Shown: in pieces, positions 17,122-26,767 of the stretch
Position numbering within the stretch: the first letter of the stretch is position 1
Layout: each line of letters begins with the position of its first letter
NCBI RefSeq assembly: GCF_000444875.1
Contig: NC_021985.1
Coordinates: 4,236,170 to 4,300,169 of the forward strand
Origin: Streptomyces collinus Tu 365
GTDB taxonomy: Bacteria > Actinomycetota > Actinomycetes > Streptomycetales > Streptomycetaceae
Reading direction: 5' to 3'
Length of the DNA: 64,000 nucleotides
Position numbers and translations under genes: made by a program
The notes under the pieces: model-generated
The model's database searches: none
The model's input: the letters and a program-made list of their open reading frames with translations, nothing else
Told to the model about the DNA's origin: nothing

Positions 17122-18912
17122 CTACCGCACCACCCGCACGGTCCTCGACACGGTCACCTGGTCCACCTCGGACACCCGCACCGTCACCTTCATGGTCCAC
17201 GTCCCGAGCAGCGGGACGTCGAAGGAGTCGGCCGCCCAGTAGCCGCCGCGGTCGGTGACCCGGGTGTCCAGGGGGCCGATCCGGCGGTCCGCGAGGGTCA
17301 GCGTGATCCGCACCTCGGGGACCGCGGACAGGCCGCCGTCGGGGCCGTAGACGACCGCCTGGACGGAGTTGGCGCCGACCCGGCCCGGGTCCAGGGTGAC
17401 CTGGACCCTGCCGTGGCCGCCGGGGGTGCCGACGTCGAAGGGGATCGTGGTGACCGAGGCGGCCGGGATGCCGGCCACCGCCGTGCCGGAGCTCACCGCC
17501 TCGGCCGCGGCCCGGCCCGGCAGCGTGCTCGTCAGCAGGGTCGTCAGGACCAGCACCACGACGCCCACCGCGACCTCGGCGAGCACCGAGCGGCGCAGGC
17601 GGTCCGGCGAGGGCCGCGGCGCGGCGGGCGGCTCGGGTTCCGGCGGCGGGGGACCGCCGGCCGGCTGGGGGACCCGACCGGCGAGCGGCACGGGGGCCGG
17701 CTCCGCCAGGCGGGCCGTCCAGCGGCGGGAGCGGGAGGCGACGGCGAGCAGGAGCGTGACGGCCGCCAGTTTCGCCAGCAGGAGGCGTCCGTACGGCGTG
17801 CCGGTGAACGCCTGCCAGGAGCCGAGGCCCCGCCAGGACTGGTACACGCCGGTCGCGACGAGGACCGTCACGGAGGCGAAGGCGAGCCGGGAGAAGCGGG
17901 TGGCGACACGGGGGGTGGCGGCCATCGGCGCGGGTTCCCGCGGTGCCGTGCGGCGCAGGGTCAGCAGCAGTGCCGTCAGGCCGCCGAGCCAGGCCGCCGT
18001 CGCCAGCAGGTGGAGGGTGGCCGAGGCGATGGCGACGGGAACCTGGAGGCCCGCCGAGGCGTGTTCCGCGGCCGCCCAGGTCAGGCACAGGGCGACGGCG
18101 AGGACCGCCGCCGCCGTCAGGACGGCCCGGCGGGGGACCGTGTCGCGCCACCGCCGCGCGGACAGCGCGCAGGCCCCCGCGACGGCCAGCAGGAGCAGCC
18201 GGGCGAGGAGGAGTTCCCCGGGGCGGGTGGCGGCCGTGCGGGCGACGGCGGCGAGGCCGAGGGCGGAGGCCGGCCCCGTGCCCTCCTCGTAGGGCGCCCG
18301 GAGCAGGAACAACGCGGCCGTCGCTGCCGCCAGGGTCCAGCCGGCGGCCAGGGCCGGACGGCGCAGGTGGTCTCGGGCCTCCGGCCGGCAGTACGCCACG
18401 AAGGCGGCCGTGCCGAGGAGCAGGGCCACGGCGAGGTAGGCGACGTAGCGGGCGATGTTGTAGAGGGTGGTGGTCGCCGGGTCCTCGGTGCGCTCCGGCG
18501 CCAGGGCGGCGGTCGCCGTGCGCCGGCCCACCGAGAAGGTGAGCGCCCCGGACACCGGGTGGCTGTCCGCCGACACCACCCGCCAGGCCAGCGTGTAGGT
18601 GCCGGTGCCCAGCCGGGCGGGCAGGGTGACGCGTGCGGTGTCGGAGCGGCCCGGGAGGTGGTCCGCCTCACCGGTGCGCACCCGGTGGTTGCGCGGGTCG
18701 TAGACGCGGAAGGAGTCGGTCAGCAGGCCGACCGACTCGGTGAAGGTCAGGGTCACCTGGCGGGGCGCCGACCTGAGGACCGTGCCGTCGGCCGGATCGG
18801 TGCCGCGCAGGGCCGCGTGGGCCGAGGCGGGCGCCGCCGTGCCGAGCAGGGCCAGCAACAGGCCCGCGCACAGGACGGTCAGCCGCCGGGCCCACCCGTG
18901 TCGGTCGCGCAC
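17122..18912 (-). CDS. CopC-CopD copper resistance fusion protein
   Basis: 596 residues from GTG 18910-18912, chosen because GGAGG (18919-18923) lies 6 bp upstream; a GTG at 18939 lacks such a site. After a signal peptide ending ASAHA, the CopC domain (about 30-130) begins at the mature His of HAALRGTDPADG and has VSADSHPVSGALTFSVG with the copper-binding D-S-H. Eight to nine TM helices of CopD follow (LYNIARYVAYLAVALLLG, HLLATAAWLGGLTALLLTLR). A C-terminal extracytoplasmic beta domain (FixH/YtkA-like) ends the protein. Role: periplasmic copper binding and transport across the membrane. The gene ahead of a poly-gamma-glutamate hydrolase is an odd pairing. Confidence 0.9.
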   Translation of the reverse strand: MRDRHGWARRLTVLCAGLLLALLGTAAPASAHAALRGTDPADGTVLRSAPRQVTLTFTESVGLLTDSFRVYDPRNHRVRTGEADHLPGRSDTARVTLPARLGTGTYTLAWRVVSADSHPVSGALTFSVGRRTATAALAPERTEDPATTTLYNIARYVAYLAVALLLGTAAFVAYCRPEARDHLRRPALAAGWTLAAATAALFLLRAPYEEGTGPASALGLAAVARTAATRPGELLLARLLLLAVAGACALSARRWRDTVPRRAVLTAAAVLAVALCLTWAAAEHASAGLQVPVAIASATLHLLATAAWLGGLTALLLTLRRTAPREPAPMAATPRVATRFSRLAFASVTVLVATGVYQSWRGLGSWQAFTGTPYGRLLLAKLAAVTLLLAVASRSRRWTARLAEPAPVPLAGRVPQPAGGPPPPEPEPPAAPRPSPDRLRRSVLAEVAVGVVVLVLTTLLTSTLPGRAAAEAVSSGTAVAGIPAASVTTIPFDVGTPGGHGRVQVTLDPGRVGANSVQAVVYGPDGGLSAVPEVRITLTLADRRIGPLDTRVTDRGGYWAADSFDVPLLGTWTMKVTVRVSEVDQVTVSRTVRVVR

Positions 18913-19139
18913 CCGATGCCTCCGTTCGCCGGCCCGCACGTCCTCCGTATACGTACGCGGCGATCGGCCGCCGTGCTCACCACGGCGGCCGGGCCTTTCC
19001 CGGGTACCGTCCGGGGCCGGGGTCGCCCCTACCGGGGCCGCCTCAGACCAGGGTCGCCCGAGACCGCGTCCGTCTCAGGCCAGGTCCGTCTCAGGCCAGG
19101 TCCGCCCCGGGGCCGGGGCCGCCTCAGACCGGGGTCGCC

Positions 19140-19778
19140 TCAGGCCGGGTCGGCCGGGAAGGCCGTCTCCCGGGTGAGGAAGGCCAGCCGGGCGTGCTTC
19201 TCCGGCAGGTACACGTCCGGCAGGTCGACCTCGGGCAGGACGACCTCGGGTCCGGGCGTGAATCCCTGGCGGCCGAAGCGGGCGATCGCCCTGGTGTTGC
19301 GGACGTCGGGATCGACGACGATCCGCCGGCGCCCCAGCCCCCGCAGGACGTACGAGGTGATCGCACCGAGTAGGGCGGCGGTCCAGCCGGGCTGCCGCCC
19401 CGCCGGTCCGGCGGGCGCCAGGAGGAGGTGGACGCCGATGTCGCCGGGCCGCACCTCGTAGCACTCGCCGACCCGGTCGGCGCCGGGCTCGTAGGTCTGG
19501 AGCAGGGCGGCCGGCTCGCCGTCCTTGGTGACCAGGTGGGCGTGGTGGGTGTCGAGCGTGGCCAGGTGGGCGTAGACCTCCGTCACCTGGTCCCGGGTGA
19601 GGCCGGTCATGCCCCAGAACGCGGCGCGTTCCTCGCTCACCCAGGCGTGCACCGTGCCCGCGTCGGCCGCGGGGTCGAGGGGGCGGATCCGGACGGTGCC
19701 GTAGCCGTCGACGCGCTGCTCGTGGGCGGGGGCGGGGCCGGGGCCGGACGCCGCGGTGGGGGCGTGCGGGTCAGTCAT
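19140..19778 (-). CDS. GNAT acetyltransferase, siderophore (IucB/DesC-like) type
   Basis: 212 residues. The C-terminal portion VGECYEVRPGDIGVHLLLAP, LGAITSYVLRGLGRRRIVVD and DVRNTRAIARFGRQGF is the N-acyltransferase fold used in hydroxamate siderophore assembly (IucB, DesC, AlcB): G-D-x-G-x-H and D-x-R-N. It would move an acyl group from CoA to an N-hydroxylated diamine. Its ATG overlaps the stop of the penicillin acylase gene by 8 bp, so both are one transcript controlled by the iron box at 22253. No NIS synthetase or hydroxylase is in the window, so it probably modifies or salvages a siderophore rather than building one. Confidence 0.8.
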   Translation of the reverse strand: MTDPHAPTAASGPGPAPAHEQRVDGYGTVRIRPLDPAADAGTVHAWVSEERAAFWGMTGLTRDQVTEVYAHLATLDTHHAHLVTKDGEPAALLQTYEPGADRVGECYEVRPGDIGVHLLLAPAGPAGRQPGWTAALLGAITSYVLRGLGRRRIVVDPDVRNTRAIARFGRQGFTPGPEVVLPEVDLPDVYLPEKHARLAFLTRETAFPADPA

Positions 19779-22224
19779 CGGTCTCCTCGGTGCGTTCGAG
19801 CGTCAGCTGGGCCCAGTCGGTGACGACCGGGGCGAGCTCTCCCCCGAGCCACAGGGGGAGCTGGTCGCGGTGGTGGGGTGCGCCCGGGACGCCGTCGGCG
19901 CCGAAGGGGACGACCCAGCGGCTGTCCTCGCGGCGGGCCAGGTCCCAGACGTAGCGGGCGGCGGGGCCGCGGGCCGCGCGGTCGGTGAGGCCGGGGACGG
20001 CCGAGGTGCACAGCACGCAGTCGTGGTCGCCGGAGAGCCCCGGCTCCTCGTACGGCTCCCCCGGCAGCGCCCGCCAGGGGGCGAGCCGGTGGCCGTCGGA
20101 CCAGGTGCCGGCGGGCGGTGCGGCGGCGACCTCCTCCACGGCGGCCCGGACGGCGGCGTCGCGGTCGATGCCGTACAGCTCCTCGGCCCGCAGCAGGTGT
20201 TCGAGGGCGTACCCGATCCGCGGGACCAGGGCCAGCCAGGGCAGCAGGACCTCGGGGTGGGCGGGCGGTTCGGCCAGGGCGGCGAACACCGGGTGGGCGG
20301 CGAGGCGGCGGACGACCGCCGTGCGCACCGCGGCGTGGACCGCGGCGTCGGTGCTGTCGCCGTCCATGCGGCGGTCCCAGGCGAGCAGCCGGTCGCGCAG
20401 CCGGGCCGCCTCCGGGGTGAGTCCGTCCAGGGCGGCGAGCCGGTCGAGGAGGGGGGCGGCGGAGGCGAGGTGGGTGTCGGTGTGGACGGCGGCCGTCGCG
20501 GCGGCGGTCCAGGTGCCGCGCTCGGTGAGCAGGGCGCGGATGCGGTCGGCGCGGTGCGGCGGGGCGAACTCGACGCCGAGGGGGGCCGCCGGGCCGCGCT
20601 GGTTGGCCATCACCGCGATGCCGTCGGTGAGACCGGCGTACGGCGTCTCGTGCCAGCCCCGCCAGTCGTGGCCGGGCCGCCAGGCGGGGACCGGCTGGAC
20701 GAGGTTGGCCGCCGCCCTGACCGGCACCCGGCCGGCCACCCGGTGCAGGAGGCCGCCCTCGGTGTCGGCGGCCTGGACGACGTTCACCGGCTCGGCCCAG
20801 GCGTCGAAGGCGGCGTCGACGTCCTCGACCCGACGGGCCCGCAGCAACGGCAGAAGCGCCCCGAAGCCGAGGTCACCGGTCACCCGGGGCGGGTAGCGCA
20901 GGGCGAGGGCGGTGGGGAAGCGGTGAGCGGGCGCGTGCGCCGCCCCGGAAGCGTCGGCGGACGGGGCGCCGGGAGCCTCCGCGGCCTCAGCGGCCTCGCC
21001 GGCATCCATGGCCTCCGTGGCCTCCGTGGGCTCCGTGGGCTGCGCCCCGGGCATGACGGCGGGCTCGGCCGACGGCGTACCGGGCGCTCGGGCGGCACCG
21101 GCGGACGGCGTGCCGGGCACGTCGGCGGACCGCGCACCGAGGGCGTCCGCGGCCTCGGCGGACCGCGCCCGGGGTACGTCCGCCGTCCCGGCGGACGGCA
21201 CGCCGGGCTCGCCGGCAGACGGCGCCCCGGGCACCTTCGCGGTTCCGGCGGCCCCGGCCGGACGGGGCGCCTGCTCGGCGGGCGCCGCCTCCGCCGTCAG
21301 GCCCTCCGGGCCGCCGGCGATCACCGGGCCTCGGGCCGTCTCCAGCACCTCGATCTCCAGCGGGCGCTCTCCGGCCGTCTCGACCAGTTCGGTGTGGCGG
21401 GCGGCCCGGCGCCAGGTTCCGTCCGGGTCGAGGGCCTGGACCCCGGCGCCGGTGCGGCGCAGGCGCTCGCGGTAGAGGTCCTGGTAGTCGGCCATGGCGT
21501 TCGTGACGGACCAGGCGACCGTGCCGGTGTGGCCGAAGTGGGCGATGCCCGGGACGCCCGGCACGGCGAGGCCCACGACGTCGAACTCCGGGCAGGACAG
21601 CCGGATCTGCTGGTAGACGCCCGGGTCCTCGATGAAGCGGTGCGGGTCGCCGGCCAGCAGCGGCAGACCGGTCTCGGTGCGGTCGCCGGACAGCAGCCAG
21701 CCGTTGCTGCCCGCGGTGCCGGGGCCGTCGGTGGCGAAGAGGCCGACCGCCCCCGGGCCGAGATGCCGTACCGCCTGCTCGCGCCAGAGCTTGGCGGGGA
21801 AGCCGGCGAAGAGCAGGTGGGTGGCGAGCCACACGCCGAGCGGGGTCCAGGGCTGCCAGGCCCCGGGCGCGAGGCCGGTCCGCGCGAACTCCGGGGCGCG
21901 CCGGGCACCGTCCGCCAGGCCCTCGTTGACACCGTCGACGTACGACCGGACCCATCGCGCGGTCTCGGCGTCACGGCGCTCCAGGGTCGCGAAGCAGCGC
22001 CTGGCGGTGTCGTCGAGGCGGGCCCGGCGGACGAGGACGTCCCAGGACAGTGCGGGGGCGCCGAGGAACGCGGCCGAGGTGCCCTGGGCGCGGTGCCGTT
22101 CGACCTCGATCTGCCAGGCGCGGTCCAGGGCGGTGACCCGGCCCTGGGCGCGGGCGAGGGCCAGGACGTCGGGGGCCCGCAGATGGGGGATGCCCCAGGC
22201 ATCGCGGTAGGTCTCGGTCGTCAC
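19771..22224 (-). CDS. Penicillin acylase family protein (iron-regulated)
   Basis: 817 residues from GTG 22222-22224 with TGAGGGG 9 bp upstream; an ATG at 22248 is only 4 bp from the iron box and less likely. An Ntn-hydrolase precursor: VTTETYRDAWGIPHLRA starts the alpha subunit, and S173 in AGSNGWLLSGDR is the nucleophile exposed by self-cleavage. The beta subunit has AGDPHRF, FGHTGTVAWSVTNAMADYQD and NQRGPAAP. No signal peptide is seen, unlike the periplasmic enzymes. A stretch at about residues 300-435 is an Ala/Pro/Ser/Gly-rich insert absent from ordinary members. Such enzymes remove acyl chains from amides; with the iron box and the siderophore-type acetyltransferase, an acyl-siderophore substrate is likely. 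Confidence 0.85.
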   Translation of the reverse strand: MTTETYRDAWGIPHLRAPDVLALARAQGRVTALDRAWQIEVERHRAQGTSAAFLGAPALSWDVLVRRARLDDTARRCFATLERRDAETARWVRSYVDGVNEGLADGARRAPEFARTGLAPGAWQPWTPLGVWLATHLLFAGFPAKLWREQAVRHLGPGAVGLFATDGPGTAGSNGWLLSGDRTETGLPLLAGDPHRFIEDPGVYQQIRLSCPEFDVVGLAVPGVPGIAHFGHTGTVAWSVTNAMADYQDLYRERLRRTGAGVQALDPDGTWRRAARHTELVETAGERPLEIEVLETARGPVIAGGPEGLTAEAAPAEQAPRPAGAAGTAKVPGAPSAGEPGVPSAGTADVPRARSAEAADALGARSADVPGTPSAGAARAPGTPSAEPAVMPGAQPTEPTEATEAMDAGEAAEAAEAPGAPSADASGAAHAPAHRFPTALALRYPPRVTGDLGFGALLPLLRARRVEDVDAAFDAWAEPVNVVQAADTEGGLLHRVAGRVPVRAAANLVQPVPAWRPGHDWRGWHETPYAGLTDGIAVMANQRGPAAPLGVEFAPPHRADRIRALLTERGTWTAAATAAVHTDTHLASAAPLLDRLAALDGLTPEAARLRDRLLAWDRRMDGDSTDAAVHAAVRTAVVRRLAAHPVFAALAEPPAHPEVLLPWLALVPRIGYALEHLLRAEELYGIDRDAAVRAAVEEVAAAPPAGTWSDGHRLAPWRALPGEPYEEPGLSGDHDCVLCTSAVPGLTDRAARGPAARYVWDLARREDSRWVVPFGADGVPGAPHHRDQLPLWLGGELAPVVTDWAQLTLERTEETDD

Positions 22225-22252
22225 CCGGGGACACCCCTCACTCGCCATTAAT

Positions 22253-22271
22253 TTAGGTTAGCCTTGCCTAA
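22253..22271. promoter_or_regulatory. DmdR/IdeR iron box
   Basis: TTAGGTTAGCCTTGCCTAA fits the 19-bp palindromic iron box (TTAGGTTAGGCTAACCTAA) with two to three changes. It is 28 bp before the start of the acylase gene on the minus strand and 90 bp before the HhH-GPD gene on the plus strand. Iron-loaded DmdR1 should repress the acylase operon here. Confidence 0.9.
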
Positions 22272-22360
22272 ATGAATCTCGGGCATCCTACGCCGGACGG
22301 CAGAGCCGCGGGAGCCACCCCCCGGCTGCGCCCCGCAACCCGGCGGGCGATCATCGAGCC

Positions 22361-22981
22361 ATGGACGTCACCCTGCACCTCGCCCAGGACCCCGAGGCCG
22401 ACGCGCTGCTCGGGCGCAGTCCGCTCGCCGCGCTGACCGGGATGCTGCTGGACCAGCAGATCCCGATGGAGTGGGCGTTCAAGGGACCCGCGGCCATCGC
22501 CGGACGGCTGGGCGCCGAGGACCTGGACGCGCACGAGATCGCGGTCATGGACCCGGAGACCTTCGCCGGGCTGCTCTCCGCCAAGCCCGCCGTGCACCGC
22601 TACCCGGGCTCGATGGCCAAGCGCATCCAGCAGCTGTGCCAGTACCTGGTCGAGCACTACGACGGGAACGCCGAGCTGGTCTGGAAGGGCGTCGACGACG
22701 GCGCCGAGCTGCTGCGGCGGCTCCAGGACCTGCCCGGCTTCGGCAAGCAGAAGGCGCAGATCTTCCTCGCCCTGCTCGGCAAGCAGCTCGGCGTGCGTCC
22801 CGAGGGCTGGCGGGAGGCCGCGGGCGGCTACGGCGAGGCGGAGTCCTTCCGGTCCGTCGCCGACATCACCGGACCCGAGTCGCTGGCCAAGGTGCGCGCC
22901 CACAAGCAGGAGATGAAGGCGGCCGCCAAGGCCGACAAGGCCACGAAGGCCGGCAGGACCACCAGGGCCGCCGGGAAGTGA
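22361..22981 (+). CDS. HhH-GPD base-excision DNA repair protein
   Basis: 206 residues. The fold LLDQQIPMEWAFKGPAAIAG, LQDLPGFGKQKAQIFLALLG (helix-hairpin-helix L-P-G-F-G-x-x-K-A) is that of the actinobacterial family of HhH-GPD glycosylase-like proteins. The region after the hairpin lacks an obvious [4Fe-4S] cluster. The Lys/Ala-rich tail is typical. It starts 90 bp from the iron box and is divergent from the acylase operon, but regulation by iron is not shown. Acts on damaged bases in DNA; the lesion is not known. Confidence 0.9.
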   Translation: MDVTLHLAQDPEADALLGRSPLAALTGMLLDQQIPMEWAFKGPAAIAGRLGAEDLDAHEIAVMDPETFAGLLSAKPAVHRYPGSMAKRIQQLCQYLVEHYDGNAELVWKGVDDGAELLRRLQDLPGFGKQKAQIFLALLGKQLGVRPEGWREAAGGYGEAESFRSVADITGPESLAKVRAHKQEMKAAAKADKATKAGRTTRAAGK

Positions 22982-23041
22982 CCTCAGCCGCCCGGCCCCG
23001 CTCCGCTGGCGGCGGGGGCCGGGCCGGTACCAGCATGGAGC

Positions 23042-23710
23042 ATGACCGAGGCACCCGGCGGCGGCCCCTCCTGGGACCGTGAGTACGACGACCGCACCGT
23101 CCACGCGGGCCACGCGCCGCGCGACCACCACGAGCCCGAGCCACCTCTCGAAGGCCCCCTGCACGCCCTGTCCCGGGCCGCCTGGCAGCTCGTCCTGGGC
23201 ACCGGCGTCGTCTCGCTGGTCCTCGGCGTCCTGGTCCTCGTCTGGCCCGACCAGTCCCTGACGGTGGCAGGGGTCCTGTTCGGCGTGTACCTGCTCGTCA
23301 GCGGCGTCTTCCAGCTCGCCGCGGCCTTCGGCACCCACCAGCGGGCCTCGTTGCGCGTGCTGGCCTTCGTCAGCGGCGCGCTGTCCATCCTGCTGGGCCT
23401 GTTCTGCTTCCGCGGGCCCATGCAGTCGGTGCTGCTGATCGCCTTGTGGATCGGCATCGGCTGGCTGTTCCGCGGGATCACCCAGACCCTGGCCGCCGTC
23501 TCCGACCACCGCATGCCCGCCCGGGGCTGGCACATCGCCCTCGGGATCCTCACCTTCGCCGCCGGCATCGTGCTCATCGACGCGCCGTTCCAGTCGGTCG
23601 CGGTGCTGACCCTGGTCGCCGGCTGCTGGCTGGTGGTCGTCGGCGTCGTGGAGATCGTGACCGCGCTGCGCATCCGCGCACGCGCCCGGCAGGTCCCGCG
23701 CACGGTGTGA
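23042..23710 (+). CDS. HdeD family membrane protein
   Basis: 222 residues. An acidic, His-rich cytoplasmic N-terminus (1-45) is followed by six TM helices: LVLGTGVVSLVLGVLVLVWP, VAGVLFGVYLLVSGVFQLAA, VLAFVSGALSILLGLFCFRG, VLLIALWIGIGWLFRGI, IALGILTFAAGIVLI and VLTLVAGCWLVVVGVVEIVT. This is the DUF308/HdeD pattern. E. coli HdeD is linked to acid resistance at high density; no function is established in Streptomyces. The stop codon runs into the minisatellite array that follows. Confidence 0.88.
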   Translation: MTEAPGGGPSWDREYDDRTVHAGHAPRDHHEPEPPLEGPLHALSRAAWQLVLGTGVVSLVLGVLVLVWPDQSLTVAGVLFGVYLLVSGVFQLAAAFGTHQRASLRVLAFVSGALSILLGLFCFRGPMQSVLLIALWIGIGWLFRGITQTLAAVSDHRMPARGWHIALGILTFAAGIVLIDAPFQSVAVLTLVAGCWLVVVGVVEIVTALRIRARARQVPRTV

Positions 23711-24090
23711 GCCGGACGCTGGGCCAAGCGGCACGGTGATGGCCGGACGCCGGCCCGAGCGGCACGGTGACAGCCGGACGCCGGCCCGAGCGGCACGGTG
23801 ACAGCCGGACGCTGGGCCGACCGGGCGGCGTGGGCCGAACGCTGTACCGAGCGGCACGGTGACAGCCGGGCACGGGACCGAGCGCCCGGTGATGGCCGAA
23901 CGCTGGACCGAGCGCACGGCGTGGGCCGAACGCCGGACCGAGCGGCACGGTGACAGCCGGGCACTGGCCCGAGCGCACGGTGATGGCCGGACGCTGGACC
24001 GACCGGGCGGCGTGAGCCGGACGCTGGGCCAAGCACACGGTGACAGCCTGACGCTGGGCCGACCGGGCCCTGTGGACCGGGCGCCAGGTC
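23703..24090. repeat. Minisatellite array, about 13 units of 29-32 bp
   Basis: Degenerate direct repeats, each with a GTGACAGCCGGACGCTGG-like start, then CCGAGCGGCACG. Units alternate between GTGACAG, GTGATGG and GTGGGCC beginnings. The first unit overlaps the stop codon of the HdeD gene. The region has open frames on both strands, as expected for GC-rich repeats, but no real start or codon signature. Confidence 0.8.
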
Positions 24091-24167
24091 GTGTCGGCCT
24101 AGGCCGACCGGGCGGTTCCGGTGCGCCGCGCGAGTCGCGGCGGGGGCCGTGCGGGCACAGACCAGCC

Positions 24168-24491
24168 GTGAGCGGCACCCCGGGACTCCCCCGCACCCGC
24201 ACCTGGCTGCGGGTGCTCGTGCTGCTCCTCGCCCTGTGGGTGCCCGGCGCCCATGTGCAGGCCACGACGGCGCCCGCCCCGGCCGCGTCGGCCGGAGCCG
24301 CCGAGCACGACGTCCTCGACTCGCTGCTGCGGCCCCCCGCCCGCGCCCTGCACCAGCCCGGCGCGGCCGACCGCGCCGCGCCCCCGGCGGACCCGCCGGT
24401 CCCCGCGCGCCCCGCGCCGGGACCGCGTCCCGCCGTGCCGCTGCCGCCGTCGGCCGTGCCCCTGCTGCGCACGGTGGTCCTGCGCTGCTGA
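24168..24491 (+). CDS. Small secreted or membrane-anchored protein, unknown
   Basis: 107 residues from GTG 24168. The N-terminus SGTPGLPRTRTWLRVLVLLL, then ALWVPGAHVQATTAPAPAAS looks like a signal peptide with cleavage near HVQA. The rest is Ala/Pro-rich with a short helix (EHDVLDSLLRPPARAL) and ends in RTVVLRC, a terminal Cys. I do not recognise a family. It lies between a minisatellite and another small ORF, 75 bp downstream, with a G-A-A-C-A-C-C-G-A-G-rich direct repeat at 24521-24562 between them. Coding is supported by the signal-peptide-like start and codon bias only. Confidence 0.5.
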   Translation: MSGTPGLPRTRTWLRVLVLLLALWVPGAHVQATTAPAPAASAGAAEHDVLDSLLRPPARALHQPGAADRAAPPADPPVPARPAPGPRPAVPLPPSAVPLLRTVVLRC

Positions 24492-24565
24492 CCGGTCCCG
24501 CCCAGGCCGGTCGGTCCGACGCGAGGAACACCGAGACACACCGAGACACACCGAGGAACACCGCC

Positions 24566-24697
24566 ATGCCCACAGACCCGTACGCGGTCCTGCGCGCCCT
24601 GCTGCGCGCGGAGGCCAGGCGCAGCACGCCGCCCCGGCCGGAAGGGCCGGAAGCCGAGAACCCGCCGGCGCCCGCGAAGGAGGAGGACGCCCGCTGA
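24566..24697 (+). CDS. Short hypothetical protein (43 aa)
   Basis: 43 residues, ATG 24566, reading MPTDPYAVLRALLRAEARRS followed by a Pro/Glu-rich tail ending KEEDAR. One amphipathic helix is likely, the rest disordered. A GAGGAACACCG sequence precedes the start but is not a normal ribosome site. It may be co-transcribed with the small secreted-type ORF upstream. Function unknown. Confidence 0.45.
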   Translation: MPTDPYAVLRALLRAEARRSTPPRPEGPEAENPPAPAKEEDAR

Positions 24698-24715
24698 CGC
24701 ACCGGCGGGGGCGGT

Positions 24716-26257
<1,542 letters not shown>

Positions 26258-26372
26258 CTCAGGCCCCTGTTCCCGGTAGTTACCGTTATCACCCGTTTGG
26301 ACACGGCTTTTCCAGCGTCGCACTCCGGCGCCATGGCTGCGCCCGGAAGGTCTTGACCGGTAGGCTTTCCGT

Positions 26373-26669
26373 GTGATCTTCAAGCGCATCGGAAACGGCC
26401 GGCCGTACCCCGACCACGGCCGGGAAAGCACCCGGCAGTGGGCGGACGTCGCGCCGCGCCCGGTCCGCCTCGATCAGCTCGTGACCACCAAGCAGCAGCT
26501 CGACCTGGAGACCCTGCTGGCCGAGGACTCCACGTTCTACGGCGACCTCTTCGCGCACGTCGTGAAGTGGCAGGGCGACCTGTACCTGGAGGACGGCCTG
26601 CACCGCGCGGTCCGCGCCGCCCTCCAGCAGCGCCAGGTGCTGCACGCGCGCGTGCTCGAACTCGGCTGA
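26373..26669 (+). CDS. Conserved actinobacterial protein, annotated as VapB-like antitoxin
   Basis: 98 residues from GTG 26373: IFKRIGNGRPYPDHGRESTR, then LVTTKQQLDLETLLAEDSTF and VKWQGDLYLEDGLHRAVRAA. It is near-invariant in Streptomyces and often named a VapB family antitoxin on weak grounds. The C-terminal portion could be a small dimerisation fold. No PIN-domain toxin lies next to it, so a classical toxin-antitoxin role is not supported here. A hairpin (26709-26747) follows. Confidence 0.85.
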   Translation: MIFKRIGNGRPYPDHGRESTRQWADVAPRPVRLDQLVTTKQQLDLETLLAEDSTFYGDLFAHVVKWQGDLYLEDGLHRAVRAALQQRQVLHARVLELG

Positions 26670-26708
26670 CCCGGCGCAACACGCCCGTTGCCCCTTTCGG
26701 GTTCCGCT

Positions 26709-26747
26709 GAGCGGCGTCTGCTGATCATCTAATAGGCATCGCCGCTC
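26709..26747 (+). terminator. Possible terminator after the VapB-like gene
   Basis: Arms GAGCGGCG and CGCCGCTC separated by a 23-nt AT-rich loop that may also hold the promoter of the next gene. Confidence 0.4.
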
Positions 26748-26767
26748 GCGCGCACTACGCTGCGCTC

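Noticed and set aside
18960..19140. Short CAGGTCCG/CTCAGGCC repeats upstream of the CopC-CopD gene as a regulatory array
   Set aside because: Short, irregular and GC-biased; no palindrome or match to a copper operator that I can support.
23703..24090. Minisatellite considered as a CRISPR array
   Set aside because: Units are degenerate, contiguous and without unique spacers; no cas genes in the window.
26373..26669. Classical VapBC toxin-antitoxin locus
   Set aside because: The VapB-like label is weak and no PIN-domain gene is adjacent.
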